Shown one piece after another: positions 36,093 to 45,284 of a stretch of DNA of 45,959 nt. Source of the DNA: Terriglobia bacterium (lineage in GTDB: Bacteria; Acidobacteriota; Terriglobia; Terriglobales; Acidobacteriaceae); assembly GCA_020073525.1 (NCBI GenBank), contig JAIQFA010000036.1, positions 1 through 45,959 on the forward strand, in the 5' to 3' direction. Every line of letters begins with the position of its first letter. Positions within the stretch are counted from its first letter, which is position 1. A program made the translations under genes and the position numbers. Under the pieces are notes generated by a model. It did no database searches. It had not been told where the DNA came from and saw only the letters and a program-made list of their open reading frames with translations.

Positions 36093-36533
36093 ATGAGGCT
36101 GTACTTCGATACCTCTATCTTGGTGTCCCTCGCAGTGGCCCACCATCCTCACCACGATCTAGCGTATGCCACGTTCCATCAGGTAACAACGGGCCGCCAC
36201 GAGGGCTTTGTTTCGGCACACGGCTTGGCGGAGACCTTCAGCACACTCACTCGCCTCCCTATCACTCCCATGTTTCATCCCACCGAAGCCTACCGCTTCG
36301 TTTCAGAAACCATCGTGGGACACTGCGCCGTAGTGCATCTCGTCGAAAAAGATTACTTGGCGACATTAGATGCGGCTGCCAACGCAGGGCTGCGTGGCGG
36401 GGTTGTTTACGATGCGCTGCAATTACGCTGCGCGGAAAAAGCCAGATCGGACCGCATTTACACCTTTAACGTCTCGGACTTTCTGCGGATCGCGCCTCAC
36501 CTTGGAAAGCAGATCGTGCACCCACAACTTTGA
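36093..36533 (+). CDS. vapC: PIN-domain ribonuclease toxin (VapC-like)
   Basis: 146 residues from ATG 36093; GTG 36075, overlapping the antitoxin, is an alternative. PIN acidic residues are all in place: Asp6 in MRLYFDTS, Glu47 in HGLAETFS, Asp107 in VVYDALQLR and Asp129 in FNVSDFLR, so the nuclease is probably active. VapC toxins cleave tRNA or rRNA. It pairs with the preceding antitoxin in one transcript. The long TTGRHEG loop is normal for the family. Confidence 0.85.
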   Translation: MRLYFDTSILVSLAVAHHPHHDLAYATFHQVTTGRHEGFVSAHGLAETFSTLTRLPITPMFHPTEAYRFVSETIVGHCAVVHLVEKDYLATLDAAANAGLRGGVVYDALQLRCAEKARSDRIYTFNVSDFLRIAPHLGKQIVHPQL

Positions 36534-36540
36534 TTGTTGC

Positions 36541-37845
36541 TTAGGATCTACGCGCCGATGCGCTTCGCCGCACCGACAGCCACCACAGTCCCGCCGGAAG
36601 CAGCATCAGCATGCCCGCGACGCTGGCGACATTTCGCGCGGCGAATCCCCAATCCACAAAGCGCCCAGCTAGATATGCCCCCGCGGCAATCGTGAACATC
36701 GAGAGGCCGAGGTCGGCGGCAAATACTCGTCCGCGGAACTTGTCGTCGGTTTGCATCTGCAACAGCGTAGTCGAGAAGACCCACACGATCGAACTTCCAA
36801 AGTGCGCCAGTGCCACGCACAGACAGGCCTGCCAGAGGTGTCCTGACACGCCCAGCAACGTGTAGCCTGCCGCCGCGCCCAGGTATCCCCAGAAGATCGC
36901 AACCTCCAGGCGATGCTTCCAATGCCCGGCCCAGGAAGCGGTCAAAAGCGGCCCGAGCAGCGCACCCAGGCCGCGGGCACCGAGCAGCAGACTCATTCCG
37001 AGAAATGCACCGCGTTCGGGCGACATGCCGTGCCAGCGGACGGCGAATTCGTTTTGCCCCATCACTGTGAATAGGACCCAGCCCGGTCCGATGATGAGGT
37101 TGCCGAACTTCACAAAGACCGTCGCACGCAAACGAACATGCGCCCGCACGTAGCGGATGCCTGCGAGGATCGGCGAAAAATCCACCAACTCTCGCGCTTG
37201 GAACGGACGGCCGCCTTCGGCGTGGGGCTCGGCAAAGCGCATGCCCCAAATCAGCGCGGCTGAGACCATAAACGACAGCGCATTCAGCAGGAAGACGGCG
37301 TCCCGCCCCAGCAGTGCTGCGACCAGGCCTCCGAGAGTCGCGCCCACCATCAGATTCACTGACCATGTGGTCGAAGAGAGCGTGTTCGCGACGACAATGT
37401 TTTCACGCTCCACGATGTTTGGGATCACAGCATTCCGTGCCGGTTCAAAAAAAGCGGCTAGCAATGTTTCCGCCATGAGCAGCGGATAGACCAGCCATAC
37501 GAGATCTTTCGAGCGAATCAACAACATGCAGAACACGATCAGCATCCGTCCGATATCCGCCGCAATCATGACGTACTTGCGCCGCAGACGGTCATTCACG
37601 ACACCGGCCGTCGGCCCGATAAAAGTTTGCGGCAGAACTTGTAGCACCAGCGCCAGCGCCACCGACCCAGCGCGTCCGGTGAGTTGCAAGAGGAGGTTAT
37701 AAATCGCCAGAGTGTAAAACCAGTCGCCGATTTCGCTAACGACCTGGGCGCTCCACAGGCGGCGAAAATTCCGGTTACCGCCCAGCAGGTGCGCGTACGA
37801 AGCAAACGACACCGGACTAACTTCCAGTTCAGGAGCAGGTTCCAT
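36541..37845 (-). CDS. MFS transporter (MFS_3-like exporter)
   Basis: 434 residues from ATG 37845, about 12 hydrophobic spans. FRRLWSAQVVSEIGDWFYTLAI in the first span and DRLRRKYVMIAADIGRML in the loop between spans 2 and 3 fit the group that includes EntS-like and predicted secretion effectors. Substrate unknown. The last codons overlap nothing; the gene converges on the VapC gene with an 8-base gap, leaving no obvious terminator. Confidence 0.8.
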   Translation of the reverse strand: MEPAPELEVSPVSFASYAHLLGGNRNFRRLWSAQVVSEIGDWFYTLAIYNLLLQLTGRAGSVALALVLQVLPQTFIGPTAGVVNDRLRRKYVMIAADIGRMLIVFCMLLIRSKDLVWLVYPLLMAETLLAAFFEPARNAVIPNIVERENIVVANTLSSTTWSVNLMVGATLGGLVAALLGRDAVFLLNALSFMVSAALIWGMRFAEPHAEGGRPFQARELVDFSPILAGIRYVRAHVRLRATVFVKFGNLIIGPGWVLFTVMGQNEFAVRWHGMSPERGAFLGMSLLLGARGLGALLGPLLTASWAGHWKHRLEVAIFWGYLGAAAGYTLLGVSGHLWQACLCVALAHFGSSIVWVFSTTLLQMQTDDKFRGRVFAADLGLSMFTIAAGAYLAGRFVDWGFAARNVASVAGMLMLLPAGLWWLSVRRSASARRS

Positions 37846-37947
37846 GCAGGGGTGAGATCAGAATTTCACAGCATACCGGATCGGACCAAACGTCGCACCC
37901 GACAACGGCTGTGTCTCAGTTTCACGGTGGAACCGAGAAGAGTCATT

Positions 37948-38025
37948 TACCACCAAGGCCACGAAGTATCACGAAGGCTGTTGGTTTATGCTTCCTTCGT
38001 TAACCTTCGCGGCCTTGGTGGTTAA
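37948..38025. repeat. Palindrome of the ACCACCAAGGCCACGAAG type (family C variant)
   Basis: Arms ACCACCAAGGCCACGAAG and CTTCGCGGCCTTGGTGGT with a short centre. Located upstream of both the MFS gene and the PEP-CTERM control region. Confidence 0.7.
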
Positions 38026-38077
38026 CGGTTTCACAAACTGATGCATTACCCGAAAATGGGCTTGTCACGAGTAAAAT

Positions 38078-38095
38078 TGTGCAAAGCAGTGCACA
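38078..38095. promoter_or_regulatory. Candidate enhancer site (TGTGCA-N6-TGCACA) for a sigma-54 activator
   Basis: Perfect 6-6-6 dyad centred about 120 bases upstream of the GG-N10-GC promoter at 38198. Distance and symmetry fit a bacterial enhancer-binding protein site. PEP-CTERM systems often use the PrsK/PrsR pair with sigma-54, but no binding data exist here. Confidence 0.45.
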
Positions 38096-38197
38096 CGACG
38101 CAAAGAATCCTCTGGAAAATATGTAACTTTCCGCCGCCCTGGGCCTAGTTTTCTTGAAAAAAGGCCTGTTTGAAAATTAATTTGGAAAGTCGCTCGG

Positions 38198-38215
38198 TTG
38201 GAAAGCCACTTGCCA
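38198..38215 (+). promoter_or_regulatory. Sigma-54-type promoter of the PEP-CTERM peptide gene
   Basis: TTGGAAAGCCACTTGCCA: GG at 38200-38201 and GC at 38212-38213, exactly 10 bases between. It matches the TTGG and TTGC blocks of the -24/-12 consensus. Predicted +1 near 38225, giving a leader of about 17 bases that contains the SD. Confidence 0.6.
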
Positions 38216-38241
38216 TTCTGTACGGCGAAAGGAGTTTCACC

Positions 38242-38412
38242 GTGCGAAAGTTGGGCCCTGTCGTTCTGCTCGTCCTGACCCTGGCTGCAAATTCCTTTGC
38301 AGCAACTACCGTTGTACGCTCTTCGGTCTTCCCGGAACCCGGTCTTCTCGCTTTGCTGGGCGGGGGTTTGGTTGGCTTGGCTACCCTGGTTCGGCGTCAC
38401 TTCAGCGATTGA
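38242..38412 (+). CDS. Minimal PEP-CTERM peptide (56 residues)
   Basis: GTG 38242 with SD AAAGGAG. Residues 1-20 form a signal peptide (RKLGPVVLLVLTLAANSFA). Only about eight residues follow (ATTVVRSS) before the C-terminal sorting signal: VFPEPG, a hydrophobic Gly-rich helix (LLALLGGGLVGLATLV) and the basic tail RRHFSD. This is the tripartite PEP-CTERM signal recognised by exosortase, which cuts after the PEP motif and processes envelope or extracellular proteins. The mature product would be a tiny peptide. No exosortase is in the window. The convergent neighbour is pdxT. Confidence 0.7.
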   Translation: MRKLGPVVLLVLTLAANSFAATTVVRSSVFPEPGLLALLGGGLVGLATLVRRHFSD

Positions 38413-38420
38413 TTCTCTTT

Positions 38421-38440
38421 TGCCGAGAGCCCCCTCGGCA
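38421..38440. terminator. Hairpin between the convergent PEP-CTERM and pdxT genes
   Basis: TGCCGAG-AGCCCC-CTCGGCA, a 7-bp perfect stem. Flanks are not T-rich on the exit side, so it may only stabilise 3' ends. Confidence 0.4.
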
Positions 38441-38448
38441 TCCCTTCC

Positions 38449-39048
38449 CTAATTGTCTTGACAATCTCCCGCCACGGTCTCCGCTTTCCGTTCTGCAACC
38501 AGTTCCAGAAAATATTGGTGAATGCGCCGGTCGTCGCTCAACTCAGGATGGAACGTCGCCGCCAGCGTATTTCCCTTGCGCACCAGCACCGGGTCTTGGC
38601 CTTCGGTCGCGATCACTTCCACGCCGAGGCCGGTGCGTTCGATCTTGGGAGCGCGAATGAACACCATTTCGATGGGATCATTTAGAAATCGGCCCTCGCG
38701 GATGGAGCTGTCGATCTGCCGACCGTAGGCATTCCGGCGCACAGTGATATCGAGCGCGCCCAGGCCAGCCTGCTTCGGATTCTCTACTTCTGTTGCCAGG
38801 AGAATGCATCCCGCGCAGGTGCCGAACGTCGGTTTCGCACGCACGAAGTCTTTTAGCTTCGCGAAGCCGTCTTCACCGAGCAGTTTAAGGAATGTCCCCG
38901 ACTCGCCGCCGGGAATCACCAGACCATCGATCTCATTTAATTGCTCTGGCTTCTTGACGAGAACAACCTCAGCGCCGAGTTCCTCTAGTCGGCGACGGTG
39001 GGCGTCGAAGTCGCCCTGCAATGCGAGTACTCCAATTTTCATTCCCAT
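38449..39048 (-). CDS. pdxT: Pyridoxal 5'-phosphate synthase glutaminase subunit
   Basis: 199 residues from ATG 39048; ATG 39042 (MKIGVLALQGDF) is equally likely. Class I-like glutaminase: LALQGDFDAH, LVIPGGESGT, nucleophile Cys in FGTCAGCILLA, LDITVRRNAYGRQ, and His/Glu in ATFHPELSDD. It feeds ammonia to PdxS for one-step PLP synthesis. PdxS lies upstream on the same strand, separated by a family C repeat. Confidence 0.95.
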   Translation of the reverse strand: MGMKIGVLALQGDFDAHRRRLEELGAEVVLVKKPEQLNEIDGLVIPGGESGTFLKLLGEDGFAKLKDFVRAKPTFGTCAGCILLATEVENPKQAGLGALDITVRRNAYGRQIDSSIREGRFLNDPIEMVFIRAPKIERTGLGVEVIATEGQDPVLVRKGNTLAATFHPELSDDRRIHQYFLELVAERKAETVAGDCQDN

Positions 39049-39070
39049 CTCTAAGCCACGTAACCCTTAA

Positions 39071-39137
39071 ACCACAGGGGGCACAGAGGAACACAGGGGA
39101 AAACCGTTCCTCTGTGCACCTCTGTGCCCTCTGTGAT
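39071..39137. repeat. Family C palindrome between pdxS and pdxT
   Basis: ACCACAGGGGGCACAGAGGA and TCTGTGCACCTCTGTGCCCT. Lies inside the presumed pdxST operon. Confidence 0.7.
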
Positions 39138-39150
39138 AAACGATTTTCTG

Positions 39151-40074
39151 CTACCAGCCGCGCGTCTGCAACAGGTGTGCTTCGTCAAGCGTCGACACGG
39201 CTAGCCCCTTCATGGCGCCCTGCAGGTCTTCGCTGACCTCAAGTAACACTTTAGGATCCTTGAAGTGGGTGGCCGCCTGCACAATTGCCTTCGCACGCTT
39301 TTCCGCTTCCACGGGATCGGCAAATTCGGACGAATTCTTCATGAAGATGCCCGAGCCGACGAATACGGCCTCTGCTCCCAGCTGCATTACGAGCGACGCA
39401 TCCGCTGGAGTGGCGATTCCGCCCGCCGAGAAATTCGGTACCGGCAACTTCCCGTCTCGCGCCACCATCTTGATCAGTTCGTAGGGCGCGCCGTGCTCCT
39501 TGGCTTTGGCATAGAGTTCTTCTTCGCCAAGGACAGTCAGAATTCGCATCTCCTGCACAATCTGGCGAATGTGCCGGACGGCGTGAACGACGTCTCCAGT
39601 GCCAGCCTCGCCCTTGGTGCGAATCATGGCCGCACCTTCGGCGATGCGCCGCAGAGCCTCGCCGAGGTTGCGAGCTCCGCATACAAACGGCACGTTGAAC
39701 GCATGCTTGTCGACATGATGCGCCTCGTCGGCGGGCGTGAGCACTTCAGACTCATCGATGTAGTCGACGCCGAGTTCCTGCAAGATTTGCGCTTCCGCGA
39801 AATGCCCGATGCGGCACTTCGCCATGACGGGAATATCCACCGCCCCCATAATTTCGCGAATCACTTTCGGCGAAGCCATGCGCGCCACGCCACCTTCGGC
39901 GCGAATCTGTGCTGGGACGCGTTCCAGGGCCATCACTGCCACGGCCCCGGCTCGCTCGGCGATCTCCGCCTGCTTCGCGGTGGTGACATCCATAATCACG
40001 CCGCCCTTGAGCATTTCGGCGAGCCCGGTCTTCAGGCGAAGGTTCGTGCTGTTGTGTCCATTGTTCTGCGACAT
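39151..40074 (-). CDS. pdxS: Pyridoxal 5'-phosphate synthase, lyase subunit
   Basis: 307 residues from ATG 40074. TIM barrel that joins ribose 5-phosphate, glyceraldehyde 3-phosphate and ammonia into PLP. Motifs: [33 protein letters not shown] with the first Lys, [32 protein letters not shown] with the second Lys, and [16 protein letters not shown]. Highly conserved and full length. Pairs with pdxT. Confidence 0.96.
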   Translation of the reverse strand: MSQNNGHNSTNLRLKTGLAEMLKGGVIMDVTTAKQAEIAERAGAVAVMALERVPAQIRAEGGVARMASPKVIREIMGAVDIPVMAKCRIGHFAEAQILQELGVDYIDESEVLTPADEAHHVDKHAFNVPFVCGARNLGEALRRIAEGAAMIRTKGEAGTGDVVHAVRHIRQIVQEMRILTVLGEEELYAKAKEHGAPYELIKMVARDGKLPVPNFSAGGIATPADASLVMQLGAEAVFVGSGIFMKNSSEFADPVEAEKRAKAIVQAATHFKDPKVLLEVSEDLQGAMKGLAVSTLDEAHLLQTRGW

Positions 40075-40241
40075 AGGTCTACTCTTTTCTGAAATCGTGA
40101 AGGATGATCATTAGCGCGCCGGAGCACGCCCGACCTGGAAGCATGCGCGTGAACCTGGCGCTCCTGCTCTTGACCTTATTTTACAGCCCGTTCACGATTC
40201 GCGGTACCTCTATCACGGTGTTGCTACAGCTACGCGCAAAT

Positions 40242-40286
40242 GCCGAGCTTTGCTCGGCCTGGACGGGCGAGGCGCCCGTCCCTCCA
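40242..40286. repeat. Family A palindrome, near-identical to the 4820 copy
   Basis: GCCGAGCTTTGCTCGGC leader hairpin plus GGACGGGCGAGGCGCCCGTC and CCTCC. Lies just beyond the thioesterase stop. Confidence 0.75.
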
Positions 40287-40292
40287 CTGGCA

Positions 40293-40763
40293 TTAGCGGT
40301 CCACAAACTTTGCGAACATGCGGTGCGGATCGATGGCGATGAACAGGCCCTGGCCGCGGGCCAGGACTTCTTCCTTTTCGTTCAAGATCTCAGCCATGTT
40401 GATGTGCCTCCGGCCCTTGACCTTGACCTCGCGTGACTCCACGCGGAGCGGCTTTTTCAGCGGCACCGGCTTCAGGTAGTTCACCTTGATCTCGGAAGTC
40501 AGGGCCACCACGTGACGCAGCTTGTTCACCTTGCCCATGGCTTCGTCAAGGATGGTGGCAATGATGCCGCCGTGGCAGTGTCCGGGCGGCCCGGTATAGC
40601 GTTTGTCTAGACGGAATCGGCACACAAAGCAGTCGCGCTCCTCGTCGTACGTGAAGCGCAGGCGCATGCCGTCAGGATTATTCTTGCCGCAGGCGAAACA
40701 GTAGTTCTTCTGGAGTTGTACGTAGCGAGTGTTGTGCCCAGCTTCGGATTTCTTGCCAGCCAT
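40293..40763 (-). CDS. Hotdog-fold acyl-CoA thioesterase (PaaI-like)
   Basis: 156 residues from ATG 40763. The N-terminal segment NYCFACGKNNPDGMRL has a CxxC pair and is typical of bacterial hotdog thioesterases. The catalytic loop GHCHGGIIATILDEAMGK contains the HGG turn and active-site Asp/Glu, and SEIKVNYLKPVPL is the central strand. It hydrolyses an acyl-CoA; substrate unknown. Monocistronic, divergent from the DUF4287-like gene. Confidence 0.8.
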   Translation of the reverse strand: MAGKKSEAGHNTRYVQLQKNYCFACGKNNPDGMRLRFTYDEERDCFVCRFRLDKRYTGPPGHCHGGIIATILDEAMGKVNKLRHVVALTSEIKVNYLKPVPLKKPLRVESREVKVKGRRHINMAEILNEKEEVLARGQGLFIAIDPHRMFAKFVDR

Positions 40764-40840
40764 CGAAAGATTCTATCGCGAGCTGGCATCGAGACTGTGT
40801 ATGATGTCGAGCGAATTGGCGCGTGTCACCGGAGGTCGCA

Positions 40841-41467
40841 ATGTCCCCTGCCAGCAAAAGACTCGGCCCTTACTCCGTTCATCCCGGCGTAGCGCAGGTT
40901 CAGAAGTGGATTGCGGAGCTGCCGCAGAAGACCGGGCGGTCGCTCAACGAATGGATGGCGTTCACGAAGGAGTCCGGCCCTCCAACAGAGAAAGAGCGCC
41001 GCGAGTGGCTGAAGAAAGAACACAAGCTAGGCTCCAATTCCGCGATGTGGATTGCGGAACGACTGGAAGGCAAAGGCACGGAGGAAGACTCGCCGGAGGC
41101 TTACCTGAAAACCGCCGCCGAATGGGTGGAGGCGCAATATTCTGGCCCACGCGCCGCGTTGCGTCCGCTGTATGAGCACTTGCTGAAGCTTGGATTTTCC
41201 CTCGGGAAGGACGTAAAGGCTTGCCCATGCAAGACGATGGTGCCCTTCTATCGCAACCACGTCTTCGCGCAAATCAAGCCGTCGACGAACACGCGCATCG
41301 ATCTCGGATTCGCGCTGGGCAACATGAAAACTCCCAAGCGCCTGATCGATACTGGCGGGCATGAAAAGAAGGACCGGATTACCCGGAGGATTGAGATCAG
41401 GTCGAAGGCGGATATCGATGATGAGGTGGAGCGGTGGCTGAAGAAAGCATACGAGATGGATGAATAG
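40841..41467 (+). CDS. DUF4287/DUF5655-like protein
   Basis: 208 residues from ATG 40841, chosen for a strong SD (GGAGGT). The N-terminal part (GRSLNEWMAFTKESGP...EWLKKEHKLGSNSAMWI) looks like a DUF4287 helical domain, and the C-terminal part (GPRAALRPLYEHLLKLGFSLGKDV; VFAQIKPSTNTRIDLGFALG) like DUF5655. Biochemical function is not known to me. Soluble and cytoplasmic. Confidence 0.7.
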   Translation: MSPASKRLGPYSVHPGVAQVQKWIAELPQKTGRSLNEWMAFTKESGPPTEKERREWLKKEHKLGSNSAMWIAERLEGKGTEEDSPEAYLKTAAEWVEAQYSGPRAALRPLYEHLLKLGFSLGKDVKACPCKTMVPFYRNHVFAQIKPSTNTRIDLGFALGNMKTPKRLIDTGGHEKKDRITRRIEIRSKADIDDEVERWLKKAYEMDE

Positions 41468-41470
41468 ATC

Positions 41471-41878
41471 TCAAACTCCCAGACGCATGTCTAGCCTGAT
41501 TTCGTTGCGCTTGTCCGCTTTATCAGAGACAGTGATCGTTCCGATGACCGACTGCCAACCGTCCGCCGTCGCCTTGAAATGGTACGTGCCTGGTTGAACG
41601 TGCTTGATTGTGAACCGTCCGTTCCGGTCTGCGATAGCCTTCCTAATCGCTCTGTTAGGAACCGGGCCTTGGAGTTCGAACAGTACGCCCGGGAATGGTT
41701 CGCGAACACCTGTGGAAGTAGTGAGTCCTCGGATTGACCTCACGACAAAAGGCGCTTCGATCCGATTAATGACGTGCTCGCTGGGGGATCTGGTAAAGTC
41801 CTCGATCGAGAACTCGTTCTGACAGATACCCAGCCCCACAACAGCGACCAAGAACATCAGGGCTGCGGCCACCTTCAT
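41471..41878 (-). CDS. Secreted protein with carboxypeptidase-regulatory-like (Ig-type) domain
   Basis: 135 residues from ATG 41878. Signal peptide about 1-19 (AAALMFLVAVVGLGIC). Residues 60-130 form a beta-sandwich: PFPGVLFELQGP, RNGRFTIKHVQPGTYHFKATADGW and GTITVSD, the pattern of CarboxypepD_reg/transthyretin-like domains that are abundant in Acidobacteriota envelopes. No enzymatic motif; probably an envelope structural or carbohydrate-contacting protein. Confidence 0.7.
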   Translation of the reverse strand: MKVAAALMFLVAVVGLGICQNEFSIEDFTRSPSEHVINRIEAPFVVRSIRGLTTSTGVREPFPGVLFELQGPVPNRAIRKAIADRNGRFTIKHVQPGTYHFKATADGWQSVIGTITVSDKADKRNEIRLDMRLGV

Positions 41879-41911
41879 AGATACATCCCCCAGCGAGTAA
41901 CTTTTTCACCT

Positions 41912-41948
41912 GAGCGGGCGAAGGACGGGCGAGTCGCCCGTGCCTCCA
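41912..41948. repeat. Family A palindrome after the inositol-3-phosphate synthase gene
   Basis: GAGCGGGCGAAGGACGGGCG then AGTCGCCCGTGCCTCCAC, 8 bases beyond the stop. May serve as a transcript end. Confidence 0.65.
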
Positions 41949-41955
41949 CAAGCGC

Positions 41956-43371
<1,416 letters not shown>

Positions 43372-43833
43372 ATTTTGGCTGCTTCCTTATAGGAACTGTG
43401 GGATGTATGCAAACCAAGTATGTTCTCGTATCCGATGAGCTTTTTGCAAACGCACGCGCCCGAATCCGCTGGAAAACGACTTCAACGGTGACTACGACGC
43501 ATTGGGCGGTATGCATGGCCAGCTGTAGAGACGGGGCTTGCCCCGTCTCGGACTGCGGAAGGAGACGCAGCAAGCCGCGTCTCTACGCAAATTCGGCAGG
43601 ATCGATTACAAATCTGCCGGATCGATTTTTTTCGTTGGACGTCAGCGTGATGTCGCTGCATAGTATGGCTAGTTCGAAGCCCGCTAAGCGGCGGGTTCGT
43701 TGGACCTAATGTTTGCGTTCAGCCTTGTTCGCTGCGTTGCAAATCTGCTGACCTCGTTGTTCTCCAACTTTATCTAGGCCCACGCCTTGGTTGCACTTGG
43801 CCGTGCGTCCTTAGAGCAAGAACAGGAGACTGT
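43372..43833. other. Gene-free stretch containing a family B repeat
   Basis: No supported gene; an open frame runs through the repeat without SD or family features. Apart from the palindrome at 43525-43586 I see no strong structure. Confidence 0.5.
43525..43586. repeat. Family B double palindrome
   Basis: GTAGAGACGGGGCTTGCCCC then GTCTCGGACTGCGGAAGGAG, ending AGCAAGCCGCGTCTCTAC. Stand-alone copy in the intergenic stretch. Confidence 0.75.
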
Positions 43834-44223
43834 ATGAGATCGATTCGCAAATTCGCATATGCCGCCGTTTTGAGCTTCAGTATGTTCAGCATTCAGCCGA
43901 CTCCGGCTGCCGCCGAAGAGGCACACGGCAGCTTCACGCTCTCTCACGAAGTGCACTGGCAAAACTGTGTCCTGCGCCCGGGAGATTACGCCTTCACCCT
44001 CAAAAGCAGTGGCCCTCCCACCCTGCTCACACTGCGAGGACTGAATGGCACGGGGACGGACGCAATGCTTCTGGTCTCGGATATTGAATCCCCCAAGACA
44101 CCGGAGGCCAGCAAGCTTGTTCTGGTATCGAGAGGCGGGCAGAGCTTTGTCAGCACCATGGAACTGCCCGAGTACGAGATGACCCTGCGCTTTGCTGTTC
44201 CGCCCGAAACTCCCACAAAGTAG
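43834..44223 (+). CDS. Small secreted beta-rich protein of unknown function
   Basis: 129 residues from ATG 43834 (SD CAGGAG). Signal peptide 1-27 (cleavage near PAAA). The mature part starts EEAHGSFTLSHEVHWQNCVLRPGDYAF, a pattern that recurs in Acidobacteriota secreted proteins as I remember them, followed by beta strands (SKLVLVSRGGQSFVSTMELP). No catalytic motif. One Cys. Followed by a strong terminator. Confidence 0.65.
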   Translation: MRSIRKFAYAAVLSFSMFSIQPTPAAAEEAHGSFTLSHEVHWQNCVLRPGDYAFTLKSSGPPTLLTLRGLNGTGTDAMLLVSDIESPKTPEASKLVLVSRGGQSFVSTMELPEYEMTLRFAVPPETPTK

Positions 44224-44271
44224 GCCGCCCTTCAGCCGCGGTTGGACCCACATCCGAATCGCAGCTGCCCC

Positions 44272-44316
44272 CCGGGAGCAGATCCCATCGCAATCTGCTC
44301 CCGGTTTCTTGTGTTT
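44272..44316 (+). terminator. Rho-independent terminator after the secreted-protein gene
   Basis: Perfect 12-bp stem CCGGGAGCAGAT/ATCTGCTCCCGG with a 9-base loop, then TTTCTTGTGTTT. The best intrinsic terminator in the window. Confidence 0.8.
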
Positions 44317-44333
44317 GGGCGAAATTGGTTCGT

Positions 44334-44383
44334 TGAGGCGAGCTTGGCCTGGCTGCCGGAGACACGGCAAGCCGCGTCTCTAC
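44334..44383. repeat. Degenerate family B palindrome
   Basis: TTGAGGCGAGCTTGG start and GGCAAGCCGCGTCTCTAC end. The left part has decayed compared with the copies at 34751 and 43525. Confidence 0.55.
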
Positions 44384-44423
44384 AGGAAATCAGTGCCTTA
44401 CTTGAGTTTCCCGTGGCAGGCCG

Positions 44424-45149
44424 CTAGGATGCTCCCGGCCCGCGCGTGTTTTCTCTTACCTCGTCGCCCAGAATGATGGCCTCGGCGATTTCTCTCATGG
44501 CCTTGCGCTTCTGCCGGCTCTGCTTCTGCAGAGCGAGATAGGCTTGTTCCTCACTTAATCCCAGTTCGCGCTGCAAAATGCCTTTGGCGCGCTCCACAAC
44601 CTTTCGCGTCTGCAGCTGATCGGTGAGATTGGAGTTCACTTCCTCCATGCGCGCCAGTTCAATCTCGGCGCCAACCAGGAAGCCGATCGCCGAAATCAGG
44701 CGGATTTCTTTGCCCTTGTGGACGTGCGGCCCGCGATGCTGCAGGTTGATCGTTCCTACGACCCGCCCACGGCACATCAGCGGCACCGAGAGAAATGCCT
44801 CGTAACTGTCCTCGGGCAACTCATGAAAAAACTGGAATCGCGCATCCTCTGCGGCCTTTTCCGAAATGGCCACCGGTTCGTGATGTTCCGCTACCCAGCC
44901 CGTAATGCCCTGCCCCACGCGCAGTTTGAGGCGGTCCACCACGTCGGGATGTGCGTTTTTGGAGGCTCGCAGGACCAGTTCCTCGCCTTCGAGCACATAG
45001 ATCAAGCAGGAATCGCATTTCACCACTACCGAGGCGAACTCCACCACCCGGTCCAGGACCTGGTGAAAATCCCCGGCTGTGGCCAGCCGGCCGCCAATCT
45101 CGTGGAGCAAATCTACTGGTGAGACTTCAGTGGCAATCAAGTTTTCCAT
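44424..45149 (-). CDS. GAF-ANTAR regulator (RNA-binding antiterminator type)
   Basis: 241 residues from ATG 45149. A GAF domain occupies residues about 15-165 (CDSCLIYVLEGEELVLRASK, VGQGITGWVAEHHEPVAISE, FLSVPLMCRGRVVGTINLQH). The C-terminal ANTAR domain (QTRKVVERAKGILQRELGLS; EEQAYLALQKQSRQKRKAMR) binds paired mRNA hairpins and prevents termination in characterised proteins. The GAF ligand is unknown, though the Cys residues could sense redox or NO. No receptor or nitrogen genes are adjacent, so the target is elsewhere. Confidence 0.85.
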   Translation of the reverse strand: MENLIATEVSPVDLLHEIGGRLATAGDFHQVLDRVVEFASVVVKCDSCLIYVLEGEELVLRASKNAHPDVVDRLKLRVGQGITGWVAEHHEPVAISEKAAEDARFQFFHELPEDSYEAFLSVPLMCRGRVVGTINLQHRGPHVHKGKEIRLISAIGFLVGAEIELARMEEVNSNLTDQLQTRKVVERAKGILQRELGLSEEQAYLALQKQSRQKRKAMREIAEAIILGDEVRENTRGPGAS

Positions 45150-45284
45150 GATCTAACTTATCGGCATCCCTGCGTTTGTGTCTAACTCCAAATTCTGATG
45201 GCAGCGATAAAGGATTTCGACGATTGATTCACGATTCTTTTACATCTTTTTACAGTGTCGCGCATCGCATCACTGCCGCAGCTC

